From Pontibacillus marinus BH030004 = DSM 16465 (GTDB taxonomy: Bacteria > Bacillota > Bacilli > Bacillales > BH030062): a DNA stretch of 64,000 nucleotides. The stretch covers positions 62,001-126,000 of the forward strand of contig NZ_AULJ01000001.1 in assembly GCF_000425225.1 (NCBI RefSeq). Reading direction: 5' to 3'. The notes under the pieces were generated by a model, which did no database searches, was not told where the DNA came from, and saw only the letters and a program-made list of their open reading frames with translations. Shown here one piece after another: positions 25,445 through 33,336 of the stretch; positions within the stretch are counted from its first letter, which is position 1; each line of letters opens with the position of its first letter. Made by a program: the position numbers and the translations under genes.

Positions 25445-26458
25445 ATGTTGCAGCGATTAATGTTAAGTCTAGTTTTACCGTTATCCTTAGTGCTGACGGG
25501 TTGTGCGATGGTGACTAAAGCAGATTTAGAAAAACAAAAAGAAGCAGGTAAATTAACGAATGTTCAATTTTATGTCCCGAGTGAACAGGATCATAAAATT
25601 TCGATTATTGATATTCCAAGCAGTAAAGTGGTTGGAGAGATTAAAACAGGGAAGAAACCCGCAAATGTTGTGTTTACAAGTACAATGCGTAATGCATACG
25701 TAGCTAACCAGAACAGTAGTACCGTAGGAGTAATTGATACGAAGTCATTAAAGATGACTAAAGAAATTGAAGTAGGACCACGTCCACATGGAGTTGCTTT
25801 AACTCCCGATAACAAAAAACTTTATGTCACTGCAGTAGGCGATCAATACGTGTATGTGATCGATACGGAGAAGGAAAAAGTAGTGAATGAGATTGATATG
25901 GGATCTGGTGCGAAAACGAATTATTTAGCGCTTAATGATGGTCGTATGTATGTAAGTGATCATGAGAATAATCGCGTTTATGTTGTTGAAAATGATAAAA
26001 AAATCGATACGCTTGAAACAAAGCAGACGCCACGTGTTGTGAGGGTAAATCAGGATGGAAGCAAGTTGTATGTCGCTTCAGCTGGAAGCGGTACGATTGA
26101 GGTATTTAATACGAAAAGCTTGAAAAAAGAGAAAGAGGTTGAAGTAGGCGAAGGAGCAACAGACTTTGTGCTAAAAGAGGATGGTTCGCAGCTTGTATCG
26201 ACCAATATGGAAGCAGGTAGTGTGACCATTAAAGATCTACAATCCAATAAAACACTTAAGACGATCGAAGGACTTGAATCACCGAAGCACATTTCCTTCA
26301 ACCGAAAACAAACGAAAGCCTATATAACGTTAAATGGAACCAACAAGGTTGCTGTGATTGATATGGAAAAGCAAGAAGTGATTGAAACTATTGAAGTAGG
26401 AGAAGCACCACATGGAATTGAAATCAAAGCTTTACCTGGAATAGGCGGAAGCTGTTAG
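25445..26458 (+). CDS. YVTN-type beta-propeller lipoprotein
   Basis: 337 residues. Signal with lipobox LTGC (Cys near 20). The mature protein is about seven beta-propeller blades of the YVTN/cytochrome d1 type, for example ISIIDIPSSKVVGEIKTG, NAYVANQNSSTVGVIDT and LYVTAVGDQYVYVIDTEKEKVVNEI, repeated about every 40 residues. It acts on the cell surface; the partner is unknown. It starts 150 bases from the divergent thiosulfate operon. ATG with AAGGAGAGA upstream. Confidence 0.88.
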   Translation: MLQRLMLSLVLPLSLVLTGCAMVTKADLEKQKEAGKLTNVQFYVPSEQDHKISIIDIPSSKVVGEIKTGKKPANVVFTSTMRNAYVANQNSSTVGVIDTKSLKMTKEIEVGPRPHGVALTPDNKKLYVTAVGDQYVYVIDTEKEKVVNEIDMGSGAKTNYLALNDGRMYVSDHENNRVYVVENDKKIDTLETKQTPRVVRVNQDGSKLYVASAGSGTIEVFNTKSLKKEKEVEVGEGATDFVLKEDGSQLVSTNMEAGSVTIKDLQSNKTLKTIEGLESPKHISFNRKQTKAYITLNGTNKVAVIDMEKQEVIETIEVGEAPHGIEIKALPGIGGSC

Positions 26459-26465
26459 ATTTTAC

Positions 26466-26514
26466 GTGCCTGACCCCCACCGCGTTAAAGCATTAGCGCA
26501 GTAGGGGTCAGGCA
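26466..26514. repeat. 50-bp hairpin repeat, copy F (49 bp)
   Basis: Arms GTGCCTGACCCC / GGGGTCAGGCA; the last base of the right arm is missing. Reverse-orientation core (GTTAAAGCATTAGCGC). It sits between convergent genes and is followed by T6. Confidence 0.88.
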
Positions 26515-26516
26515 TT

Positions 26517-26548
26517 TTTTCGACAAATTCCGGGGCGTGACAGGCACC
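26517..26548. repeat. Second repeat type, left part only
   Basis: TTTTCGACAAATTCC followed by GGGGCGTGACAGGCACC is identical to the left arm and loop of the complete copy at 22546, but the right arm is absent. It directly follows copy F. Confidence 0.85.
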
Positions 26549-26555
26549 TCCCGAT

Positions 26556-27167
26556 TTACATTTCTTCGAGAGCTTCTTTATTATATTGGTCATACCAGTC
26601 TTCTGGGAGATTGTTCTTTTCAATTAATGAAATAAATGTCTCGACTAGATCTCCGTCGTATTGTTTCCACTTACATCGTCTTAGTTCATGGATTGCTTCT
26701 TGGTGAGAGAGGTTGTTTTTATGATAGACTCTTCGATCATAAGTCATGGTATCGAATGAATCGCAAATTCGGATAATTCTTCCCTGTAAGGAGATTTCTT
26801 CGCCTTCTAACCTTCTAGGGTAACCTGTTCCATCCCAGTTTTCATGGTGGTCCCGGACAAATTTAGCTGGGCGCGTTTTTCCAAGAACCTTACGTACAAT
26901 CGTGTTTCCAATGTGACTATGACTTTCTACAATCGTCATCTCAAGGTCAGTTAACCTACTGGGTTTCAACAAAATCTCACTTGATAACCCCATCTTCCCG
27001 ATATCATGAAGTAAGGCAGAAATCCTCATATCTTCATCATAGCATTCAACTTCTTTAGCAAGCATTGTAGAAAGGTACATTACGCGGAAGGAATGATGTT
27101 TAAATACGTTTAGTACTAGATTGTCTTGAGCGATTTGGCTAAATAGATTTTCTGGACTTTGTTCCAT
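26556..27167 (-). CDS. HD-GYP domain protein, possible c-di-GMP phosphodiesterase
   Basis: 203 residues from ATG 27167 (AGGAGG upstream; a longer frame to 27200 is unsupported). HD-GYP signature: LLHDIGKMG (near 64), ESHSHIG (near 92), DHHENWDGTGYP (near 117-128, the HHExxDGxGYP motif) and ICDSFDTMT (near 147). HD-GYP enzymes cleave c-di-GMP, and several c-di-GMP genes follow from 29974 on. It is a stand-alone catalytic domain without sensor. Confidence 0.88.
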   Translation of the reverse strand: MEQSPENLFSQIAQDNLVLNVFKHHSFRVMYLSTMLAKEVECYDEDMRISALLHDIGKMGLSSEILLKPSRLTDLEMTIVESHSHIGNTIVRKVLGKTRPAKFVRDHHENWDGTGYPRRLEGEEISLQGRIIRICDSFDTMTYDRRVYHKNNLSHQEAIHELRRCKWKQYDGDLVETFISLIEKNNLPEDWYDQYNKEALEEM

Positions 27168-27269
27168 CAGGATACCTCCTAATGTGAAATTCACTTCCAC
27201 AATAATTGTAAAATCATTTTATCATAATTTTTGTAAACATCTATTCCTATGTGCTTAATCAGTATAGGA

Positions 27270-27319
27270 GTGCCTGACCCCCGCCACGCTAATGCTTTAA
27301 CGCGGTGGGGGTCAGGCAC
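27270..27319. repeat. 50-bp hairpin repeat, copy G
   Basis: Arms GTGCCTGACCCCC/GGGGGTCAGGCAC with forward-orientation core (GCTAATGCTTTAACGC), followed by a T7 run. It lies between two divergent genes, where a terminator has no obvious use. Confidence 0.92.
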
Positions 27320-27332
27320 TTTTTTTGGCACC

Positions 27333-27364
27333 TTTTCGACAAATTCCGGGGCGTGACAGGCACC
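27333..27364. repeat. Second repeat type, left part only
   Basis: Identical to 26517-26548. Here it is preceded by TTGGCACC, and CGTCGAATT beyond it may be a remnant of the right arm. Confidence 0.85.
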
Positions 27365-27412
27365 CGTCGAATTGATAAACTATGAACACATCAATGTATA
27401 GGACGTGTAAGC

Positions 27413-29698
27413 ATGCAAAACTCCACGATGCCCTCTCAAAAGTTAGAGGAAAACCGTGAACTCCACTTCCCTGAAGGGGCAACCAAGAAAGAAATTCCAA
27501 AAGCTGAAATGGCCAATTCTAAGACGACGGTTGAATTGGTGAGTGACCAAGAACCTGATGCCTATTATTTTCGTTCCCTAGAACAAAAAGGTGTGAAGTT
27601 GAACGAACCACAGCTTCAAGCAACTCGACACCTGGATGGACCAGCCTTGGTACTTGCTGGGGCAGGGAGCGGGAAGACCAGAGTTCTGTCATCTCGTGCT
27701 GGGTATTTACTTTCGATCCACAATGTAAATCCAAAGCAGATCTTATTACTAACCTTTACGAAAAAGGCTGCCGACGAAATGAAAGAACGCATTGGATTGT
27801 TACCAGGCCTCTCTCCAAGAAGCGTGAGAGAAATAACAACGGGAACTTATCACTCTATTTTCTTGAAGCTTTTAAAAGGAAGAGGGGATTCGCGGAGCAT
27901 CTTAAGTAATGAGAAACGCAAGCATATCTATTTGAAAAACATCATGAGAGAGATGAATGTAAAAGATGATTATGAACCTGAATCATTGCTCGCGATCTTA
28001 TCTCATTACAAAAATAATATGACTCCCGTGGAAGGACTACCTACCGAAACACCGGTTGAAAAAGAAGTGAAAAAGATTTTAACGAAATACGAAAAGATCA
28101 AGCATCAAGAAGGATATATGGACTTTGATGATATTTTGCTAGATGCTTATCACTTGTTGAAGCAGGACCAGCACGTACTAGATATGTTGCAAAAGCGATA
28201 CTCTTTTGTGTTATGTGATGAGTGGCAAGATACGAATCCCGTTCAATATGAATTAATTAAAATGATCGCTGCGCCTCAAAATAACCTGTTTGTCGTGGGG
28301 GATGATGACCAGACAATCTATGAGTTTAACGGTGCTGATTCCTCCATTATTTTAAATTTCAACAAGCAGTATCCGGGAACGAAAACCTATAAGTTGGATA
28401 TTAATTATCGTTCGAATACCAAAATTGTTGGATTAGCTAATAATGTCATCTCGATCAATAAACAGCGTTATGAAAAGACATTACAAGCGTCAAAAGAAAA
28501 TGAAGCATCACCTTCCTTTTTACGACCGAAAGATCCAAATGAGGAAGCGGAAAAAGTGGTTCAACAAATCGTGAATGAGGTTAGCGAGGGGAAACGATCT
28601 TATCGAGAGTTTGCGATATTGTATCGTGCTAATAGCAACAGCCGTGCGATTTTTGACCAGTTTGTTTTACAAGGCATTCCTTTTGTAACTTATGGAGATA
28701 CGAATACCTTTTATGAACAATCAATTGTAAAACCAGTGATAGACCACTTGCGTTTAGCGCTGGATGCCAAAAATATGGACGCTGTTTATGGCATGTTGCC
28801 AACGCTTTATCTCAACCGGGAAAAAACGTCCGATTTTATCTGGAACAAAGAGTCAAGGGATCCAAAGAAACACCTTTTATCGCACGCTCTGGACTTAACG
28901 CATTTAAAGGAGTTTCAGAAAAAGCAAATCAAGGAACGCATTCAATTACTGGACAAAATCCGGACCATGAAGCCTCTAGAAGCGGTAAGAGAGATTCGCT
29001 CATTTTATGATAAGTATATAGATGCCAATGAGAAAAAGAACCTCACGATGCATAAAGAAATGGTGAAAGATACCTTATCAGAGATCGAATCTTCAGCAAG
29101 CCGATATAAGACAATCGATGAATTTTTGGCGTTCGTTGATGAAATCATTGAAAAGAACAAAGACATGGTAGCGTTACGAAAAAATCCTGAAGCGGATGTC
29201 GTGAAAGTCATGACGATTCACAAATCAAAAGGGCTTGAGTTCCCCGTCGTTTTTCTAATCGGTGCTTCAGAGAACGTTCTACCACATCGATCTGCTTTAG
29301 ATGCAAATGAGCGAAAAGATATGGTTATCGATTCAAAAAAGAAAATCGCTGCAGCTATTGAAGGGGAACGTCGTCTTGCTTATGTGGCCATAACCCGAGC
29401 AGAGGAAGAGTTGGTCATCAGCTCACCATGCACTTTTCGAGAGAAGCAGGTCCCGATTTCACGGTTTATTATGGATGTTTTTTCGCCTGAGCAACGAAAT
29501 ATTAAATATGCTAAGAAGAATAAAAATCAGGGTCAATCATCCGGCGAAAAGGTATCCATATTGGTTTGGGCATGCACGAGTAATGATTGTATTGCCTGGA
29601 AGCGTATTGAGACTTATAAAGATACGTTAGTAAAATCAGTCGATTGTCCGTTGTGTGGAGGAACGATGGTGCAGGGGAATCGTGAGGTGGAGAAATAG
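27413..29698 (+). CDS. UvrD/PcrA-family DNA helicase (YjcD-like)
   Basis: 761 residues, superfamily 1A. Walker A GAGSGKTRV (near 83), LTFTKKAADEM (Ia), VLCDEWQDTNPVQ (motif II with DEWQ instead of DEFQ), GDDDQTIYEFNGA (III), NYRSN (IV), KVMTIHKSKGLEF (V) and AYVAITRAEEEL (VI). After the helicase core the last 50 residues carry two Cys pairs (ACTSNDC; CPLCGG), a likely zinc ribbon, which resembles B. subtilis YjcD more than PcrA. The Lys/Glu-rich first 60 residues precede the core. DNA repair role inferred. Confidence 0.88.
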   Translation: MQNSTMPSQKLEENRELHFPEGATKKEIPKAEMANSKTTVELVSDQEPDAYYFRSLEQKGVKLNEPQLQATRHLDGPALVLAGAGSGKTRVLSSRAGYLLSIHNVNPKQILLLTFTKKAADEMKERIGLLPGLSPRSVREITTGTYHSIFLKLLKGRGDSRSILSNEKRKHIYLKNIMREMNVKDDYEPESLLAILSHYKNNMTPVEGLPTETPVEKEVKKILTKYEKIKHQEGYMDFDDILLDAYHLLKQDQHVLDMLQKRYSFVLCDEWQDTNPVQYELIKMIAAPQNNLFVVGDDDQTIYEFNGADSSIILNFNKQYPGTKTYKLDINYRSNTKIVGLANNVISINKQRYEKTLQASKENEASPSFLRPKDPNEEAEKVVQQIVNEVSEGKRSYREFAILYRANSNSRAIFDQFVLQGIPFVTYGDTNTFYEQSIVKPVIDHLRLALDAKNMDAVYGMLPTLYLNREKTSDFIWNKESRDPKKHLLSHALDLTHLKEFQKKQIKERIQLLDKIRTMKPLEAVREIRSFYDKYIDANEKKNLTMHKEMVKDTLSEIESSASRYKTIDEFLAFVDEIIEKNKDMVALRKNPEADVVKVMTIHKSKGLEFPVVFLIGASENVLPHRSALDANERKDMVIDSKKKIAAAIEGERRLAYVAITRAEEELVISSPCTFREKQVPISRFIMDVFSPEQRNIKYAKKNKNQGQSSGEKVSILVWACTSNDCIAWKRIETYKDTLVKSVDCPLCGGTMVQGNREVEK

Positions 29699-29832
29699 AG
29701 AGTGGTCCCCCTTTCATTCAGGGTTATTAAAGGATTCCATCTATCAAAGTGGACCATATATACTATAAACTGAACCTTTGGCGTATATTTAGTTGACGAG
29801 TTTATGAAGGGCATACAAAATAATAGGTGATA

Positions 29833-29860
29833 CTACTATTTTCCCCCTTTTTAATAGTAG
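29833..29860 (+). promoter_or_regulatory. Inverted repeat upstream of the PilZ gene
   Basis: CTACTATT (29833-29840) and AATAGTAG (29853-29860) flank a C5-containing loop. It could terminate read-through from the helicase gene or act as an operator; the sequence does not decide. Confidence 0.3.
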
Positions 29861-29873
29861 ATATTATAGAAGA

Positions 29874-29952
29874 GAACAGATGTAAAAAGATACATTGTCT
29901 CAATAGAATGAATAGCCATTTTAATAAACGAGGGAATGTATCTATTCTGTTC
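29874..29952 (+). promoter_or_regulatory. Long-range hairpin in the PilZ gene leader
   Basis: GAACAGA (29874-29880) pairs with TCTGTTC (29946-29952), and AGATACATT (29888-29896) with AATGTATCT (29935-29943). The two stems are in register around a 38-nt loop and end 22 bases before the PilZ start codon. Confidence 0.5.
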
Positions 29953-29973
29953 TAAAAGAACGGAGAGAAGAGT

Positions 29974-30363
29974 ATGGCATATATGTTTTCGAATCGTACA
30001 GAAGGGTTTCGGTATCAATTTGGTAACCCTTTACCATGTCATTTTCAGATTAAAAAGGTAGATGGAGAGTTAATTGATTCATCTGAAGGCCCAGCTTCTA
30101 TTCAAGATATTAGTCCGAGTGGAATGAGATTCAACTCAGAATTGTTCATCCCCGAAACAGAGCAAAAGGATATTCAATTATCGATCCGGTTTACTCTTAA
30201 TGAATATGAATATAAATTTTTTGGCTCTATCGTCTGGAAAAAAGAGTATGAACATACATGTGATTATGGAATTCAGTTAGATATAGGGCAAGAAGAAGAA
30301 GAGGAGTTAATAGAACAATTAAAAGTTTATTCTAAACGTTTGCTAAAAGAAAATAATAAATAA
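29974..30363 (+). CDS. PilZ-domain protein
   Basis: 129 residues: a single PilZ beta-barrel with DISPSGMRF (the D/NxSxxG motif, near 45) and GIQLDI near the end, then an acidic helix EEEEELIEQLKVYSKRLLKE. The usual RxxxR c-di-GMP motif is not clean: the N-terminus reads NRTEGFRYQF, with one extra residue between the arginines. Binding of c-di-GMP is therefore plausible but unproven. Likely an effector for the c-di-GMP enzymes downstream. ATG with GGAGAGAAG upstream. Confidence 0.82.
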   Translation: MAYMFSNRTEGFRYQFGNPLPCHFQIKKVDGELIDSSEGPASIQDISPSGMRFNSELFIPETEQKDIQLSIRFTLNEYEYKFFGSIVWKKEYEHTCDYGIQLDIGQEEEEELIEQLKVYSKRLLKENNK

Positions 30364-30380
30364 AAAGTCATCATCTATGT

Positions 30381-30427
30381 TGCCTGTTCCTCCGCATCAA
30401 TAGCGGTAAGGAAGGGGCATTTTTTTT
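30381..30427 (+). terminator. Intrinsic terminator
   Basis: A TGCC...TCCT-CCGC stem pairs with GCGG..AGGA.GGGGCA around ATCAATA, followed by T8. It separates the PilZ gene from the response regulator operon. Confidence 0.8.
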
Positions 30428-30569
30428 GATTTCCTATACCATTCTATAAAAATAGGAAGAGCTTCCTAATGGATAAGAGGAAAAATAGGAATACTAGTGG
30501 GATGTAATTCAGCCCATTTTAACCGATGATTAAATTAGTAATAGATTAAACATTAAGGGGCGAACGCTC

Positions 30570-31298
30570 ATGAAAAGGTTTAAAGTGCTGATTGCTGAGG
30601 ATCATAATGATGCAAGAGAGATCTTAAAAGAATTTGTAAATTTGCATTCTGAATATGAAGTGATTGATGAGATCGATAATGGAAGAGAATTATTAGATGC
30701 GATTAACCAAAGTAAACCAGATTTAGTATTAGTTGATATCAATATGCCTTATATGAATGGAATGGATGCCATTAAAGATTGTGTGAATGTATACCCTAAT
30801 CTCCATTATATATTTGTTACAGCTTATGATGATTATGCTGCTGAAGCTTTTAACATCAATGCTATTGATTACGTAGTAAAGCCTATTCAAAAAAAGCGAG
30901 TATTTGCAGCTCTTGAGAAAGCGTTACCATATTTGCATAAAGAGACAGGAAAAACATTGAAAGCACCAGGTGAAAAATTGGAGGTTAAGTTTGGGAGAGA
31001 GCTCTATTTCATCACCATGAAGGATATATTGTATGTTGAAAAGATTGAAAGAAAATTATATATTCATACCCCATATAAAGTATATGAAACGATAGATACT
31101 TTAGAGCGATTCCAGGAACAGTTAGATGAGAGGTTCATCTTTTCTCATCGGTCTTACATTATTAATGTGAAGCGTCTTTCTCACATTACAGTATCAGGGA
31201 AAACATATTTGGCGTATTTTACAAATTATGAAAGTCCAGCTAGTATATCAAAACAAAAAATTGATGAAGTAAAAGATTATATAAAGAAAATCGGTTAA
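30570..31298 (+). CDS. LytTR-family response regulator
   Basis: 242 residues. Receiver domain at 1-125 with acidic pocket IAEDHND, phospho-Asp in LVLVDINMPYMNG (near 55), conserved Thr (YIFVTAYDDYA) and Lys (DYVVKPIQKKR). LytTR DNA-binding domain at about 138-240 (LEVKFGRELYFITMKDILYVEKIERKLYIHT; FIFSHRSYIINV). Such regulators bind paired direct repeats. It begins an operon with two kinases (28 and 12 base gaps), either of which may phosphorylate it. Possible target sites are the shared promoter regions at 35669 and 42462. Confidence 0.93.
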   Translation: MKRFKVLIAEDHNDAREILKEFVNLHSEYEVIDEIDNGRELLDAINQSKPDLVLVDINMPYMNGMDAIKDCVNVYPNLHYIFVTAYDDYAAEAFNINAIDYVVKPIQKKRVFAALEKALPYLHKETGKTLKAPGEKLEVKFGRELYFITMKDILYVEKIERKLYIHTPYKVYETIDTLERFQEQLDERFIFSHRSYIINVKRLSHITVSGKTYLAYFTNYESPASISKQKIDEVKDYIKKIG

Positions 31299-31326
31299 TT
31301 TCAAAATGTAAGTTAGGAGAGTGTGT

Positions 31327-33324
31327 ATGGAAAATGTACTCCAAAAAGATTTAATGCATGCACTTGTTGGGGAAGTAACAGATGGATATATGATTATTGA
31401 TAACCAAGGAGACATCGTTACTAGCGATATAGATGAAATCGTTGTATTCAATAAAATGGATGACGATAGGGAACAAAAGAAAAACATTTGGAATTTAATT
31501 GATCATGCATATAAAAATAGATTGCAAGAAATGGTTAATTTTATATGTGAGAATAAGACCATATCTAGCTATTTCTTAGAGGTTGACGATTATCCGAGAG
31601 TCGTTTATCAAGTTCGAGTCTTCCCGTTTAATAACTTTATAGGAATTGTATTTTGGGATGTAACAGTTGAGCAAAATATTCGACAAGCTATTGAGGAGAA
31701 TTATAAAAGCTTGTCATTATTACATGATGCAGCTGAAGACATTATCCATAAGCAAACTCCTAAAGAACTATTGGATTCCTTGTTTGATAAATTATCTGAA
31801 GAGTTAGGTCTAGATATTTATGTTAATTATATTTTAGATCCTGAGGTAGGAAAAATTTATCTTATGAATCATAAAGGGATCCCTAGTGAAGTTGCTGAAG
31901 AGATCAAGTGGTTAGAGATGGGACAAGCTGTATGCGGTACAGTAGCGCAGACAGAAACTCGAATGTGTGTTGAGAATATCCCTCAATCCACGGATCCATT
32001 GGTGGATTTAATAAAATCATTGGGGATAAAAACATATGCATGTCACCCTCTATATTCTAAAGGGAAATTGATTGGGACATTATCATTTGGGTCTAGCCAT
32101 AAAGAAAGGTTTACACAGAGTGAACTAGATCTTCTTGAAAAAATTTGTGACCAAATCGCAAAATCATTAGAGAAGTCGTTTATGATTTCTGAATTAAAAG
32201 AAACAAATTCATCTATAGCGAACATGAACCAAAAACTAAAAGAACAGCAACAAAGACTAACAAATATCTTTGAAGGTGCCATCGATGGGATTGTAATTAC
32301 GGATCAAGATTTCACGATTATCGATGCGAACTCTGCTGCATTAGATTTATTAGAGGTTAGGGATAAGGACACCTTACCATTTAATTTCTTTAACCTTTTC
32401 CCGGATGAAGAGAAGGCGCTGGCGAAAAAATATGCAAAGGATTTAATTGAGAATGGAAAGGTTTACGGAGAAATTCATGTAAATTCTATAAAGGGAAAAA
32501 GGAGAGTTATAGGGTTTTCGGGTGTATTAGATATAAATCCAGATCGTAACTTAATTATTTATCGAGATATTACCCATCAAAAGGAATTAGAAAAAGAATT
32601 GATAAAAGTTAAAAATGAAGCCGAACGAGCTAATCAAGCAAAAACTGATTTCCTATTAGAGATGAGCCATGAGTTTCGGACACCTCTCAATACAGTGATT
32701 GGTTATTCTGAATTGTTACAAGAACTAGATAAAGAAGGTTTTTCTGATCAACAGCGAGATCGAATCCAAAAAATCAATCATGCAGGTCAAGAGTTATTAT
32801 ATAAAGTCAATCAGATTATAAAATATACGAGTGAAGATCAAGAAAAGGAGTTTTCCCAAAATTCTATTCATGTTTCAAGTTTATTTAATCGAATTTTTCA
32901 ACACTTGAAATTAGAAGCGGAGCAGAACCAAATAAAATTGGACCTCTTATACAGTGATGTGGATTTTATTAAGATAAATGGAGATCAAGAACAACTTTTT
33001 CAAGCTTTAAAGGAAATTGTACGAAATGGGATTCAATACAATTACACGGGAGGAGTTGTTCAATCTAAAGCTTATAAAGAAGCTGGGAAGTTTATTATAG
33101 AAATTATCGATTCAGGGATTGGGTTATCTGAGCAACAAATTAATCATCTTTATAATCCATTTAAAAGAAATGAAGAAAACCACCATAACACTACTGGGAT
33201 GGGGATGGGATTATCGATCGCACTTCGCATCATACATGAACTTAAAGGAACTTTGAGTGTGACAAGTGAAATGGAGAAAGGAAGTATATTTAAGGTATCA
33301 ATACCAATATGCCTTAAGCAGTAG
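31327..33324 (+). CDS. Soluble histidine kinase (GAF-PAS-HisKA-HATPase)
   Basis: 665 residues from ATG 31327 (GGAGAG upstream; the frame also opens at GTG 31321). A PAS-like N-terminus (1-120), a GAF domain (about 125-280, GQAVCGTVAQTETRMCVENI; ACHPLYSKGKLIGTLSFG), a coiled-coil hinge, PAS (about 310-420), HisKA with FLLEMSHEFRTPLNTVIGYSELL, and HATPase with a recognisable but weak N-box, DSGIGLSEQ and GMGMGLSIALRI. No membrane helix, so it senses a cytoplasmic signal. Co-transcribed with the LytTR regulator before it. Confidence 0.9.
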   Translation: MENVLQKDLMHALVGEVTDGYMIIDNQGDIVTSDIDEIVVFNKMDDDREQKKNIWNLIDHAYKNRLQEMVNFICENKTISSYFLEVDDYPRVVYQVRVFPFNNFIGIVFWDVTVEQNIRQAIEENYKSLSLLHDAAEDIIHKQTPKELLDSLFDKLSEELGLDIYVNYILDPEVGKIYLMNHKGIPSEVAEEIKWLEMGQAVCGTVAQTETRMCVENIPQSTDPLVDLIKSLGIKTYACHPLYSKGKLIGTLSFGSSHKERFTQSELDLLEKICDQIAKSLEKSFMISELKETNSSIANMNQKLKEQQQRLTNIFEGAIDGIVITDQDFTIIDANSAALDLLEVRDKDTLPFNFFNLFPDEEKALAKKYAKDLIENGKVYGEIHVNSIKGKRRVIGFSGVLDINPDRNLIIYRDITHQKELEKELIKVKNEAERANQAKTDFLLEMSHEFRTPLNTVIGYSELLQELDKEGFSDQQRDRIQKINHAGQELLYKVNQIIKYTSEDQEKEFSQNSIHVSSLFNRIFQHLKLEAEQNQIKLDLLYSDVDFIKINGDQEQLFQALKEIVRNGIQYNYTGGVVQSKAYKEAGKFIIEIIDSGIGLSEQQINHLYNPFKRNEENHHNTTGMGMGLSIALRIIHELKGTLSVTSEMEKGSIFKVSIPICLKQ

Positions 33325-33336
33325 GGGGGAGATTAG

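Noticed and set aside
22492-27364. CRISPR array, considered because of the evenly sized repeats
   Set aside because: Copies are separated by whole genes rather than by spacers of constant length, and no cas gene is present.
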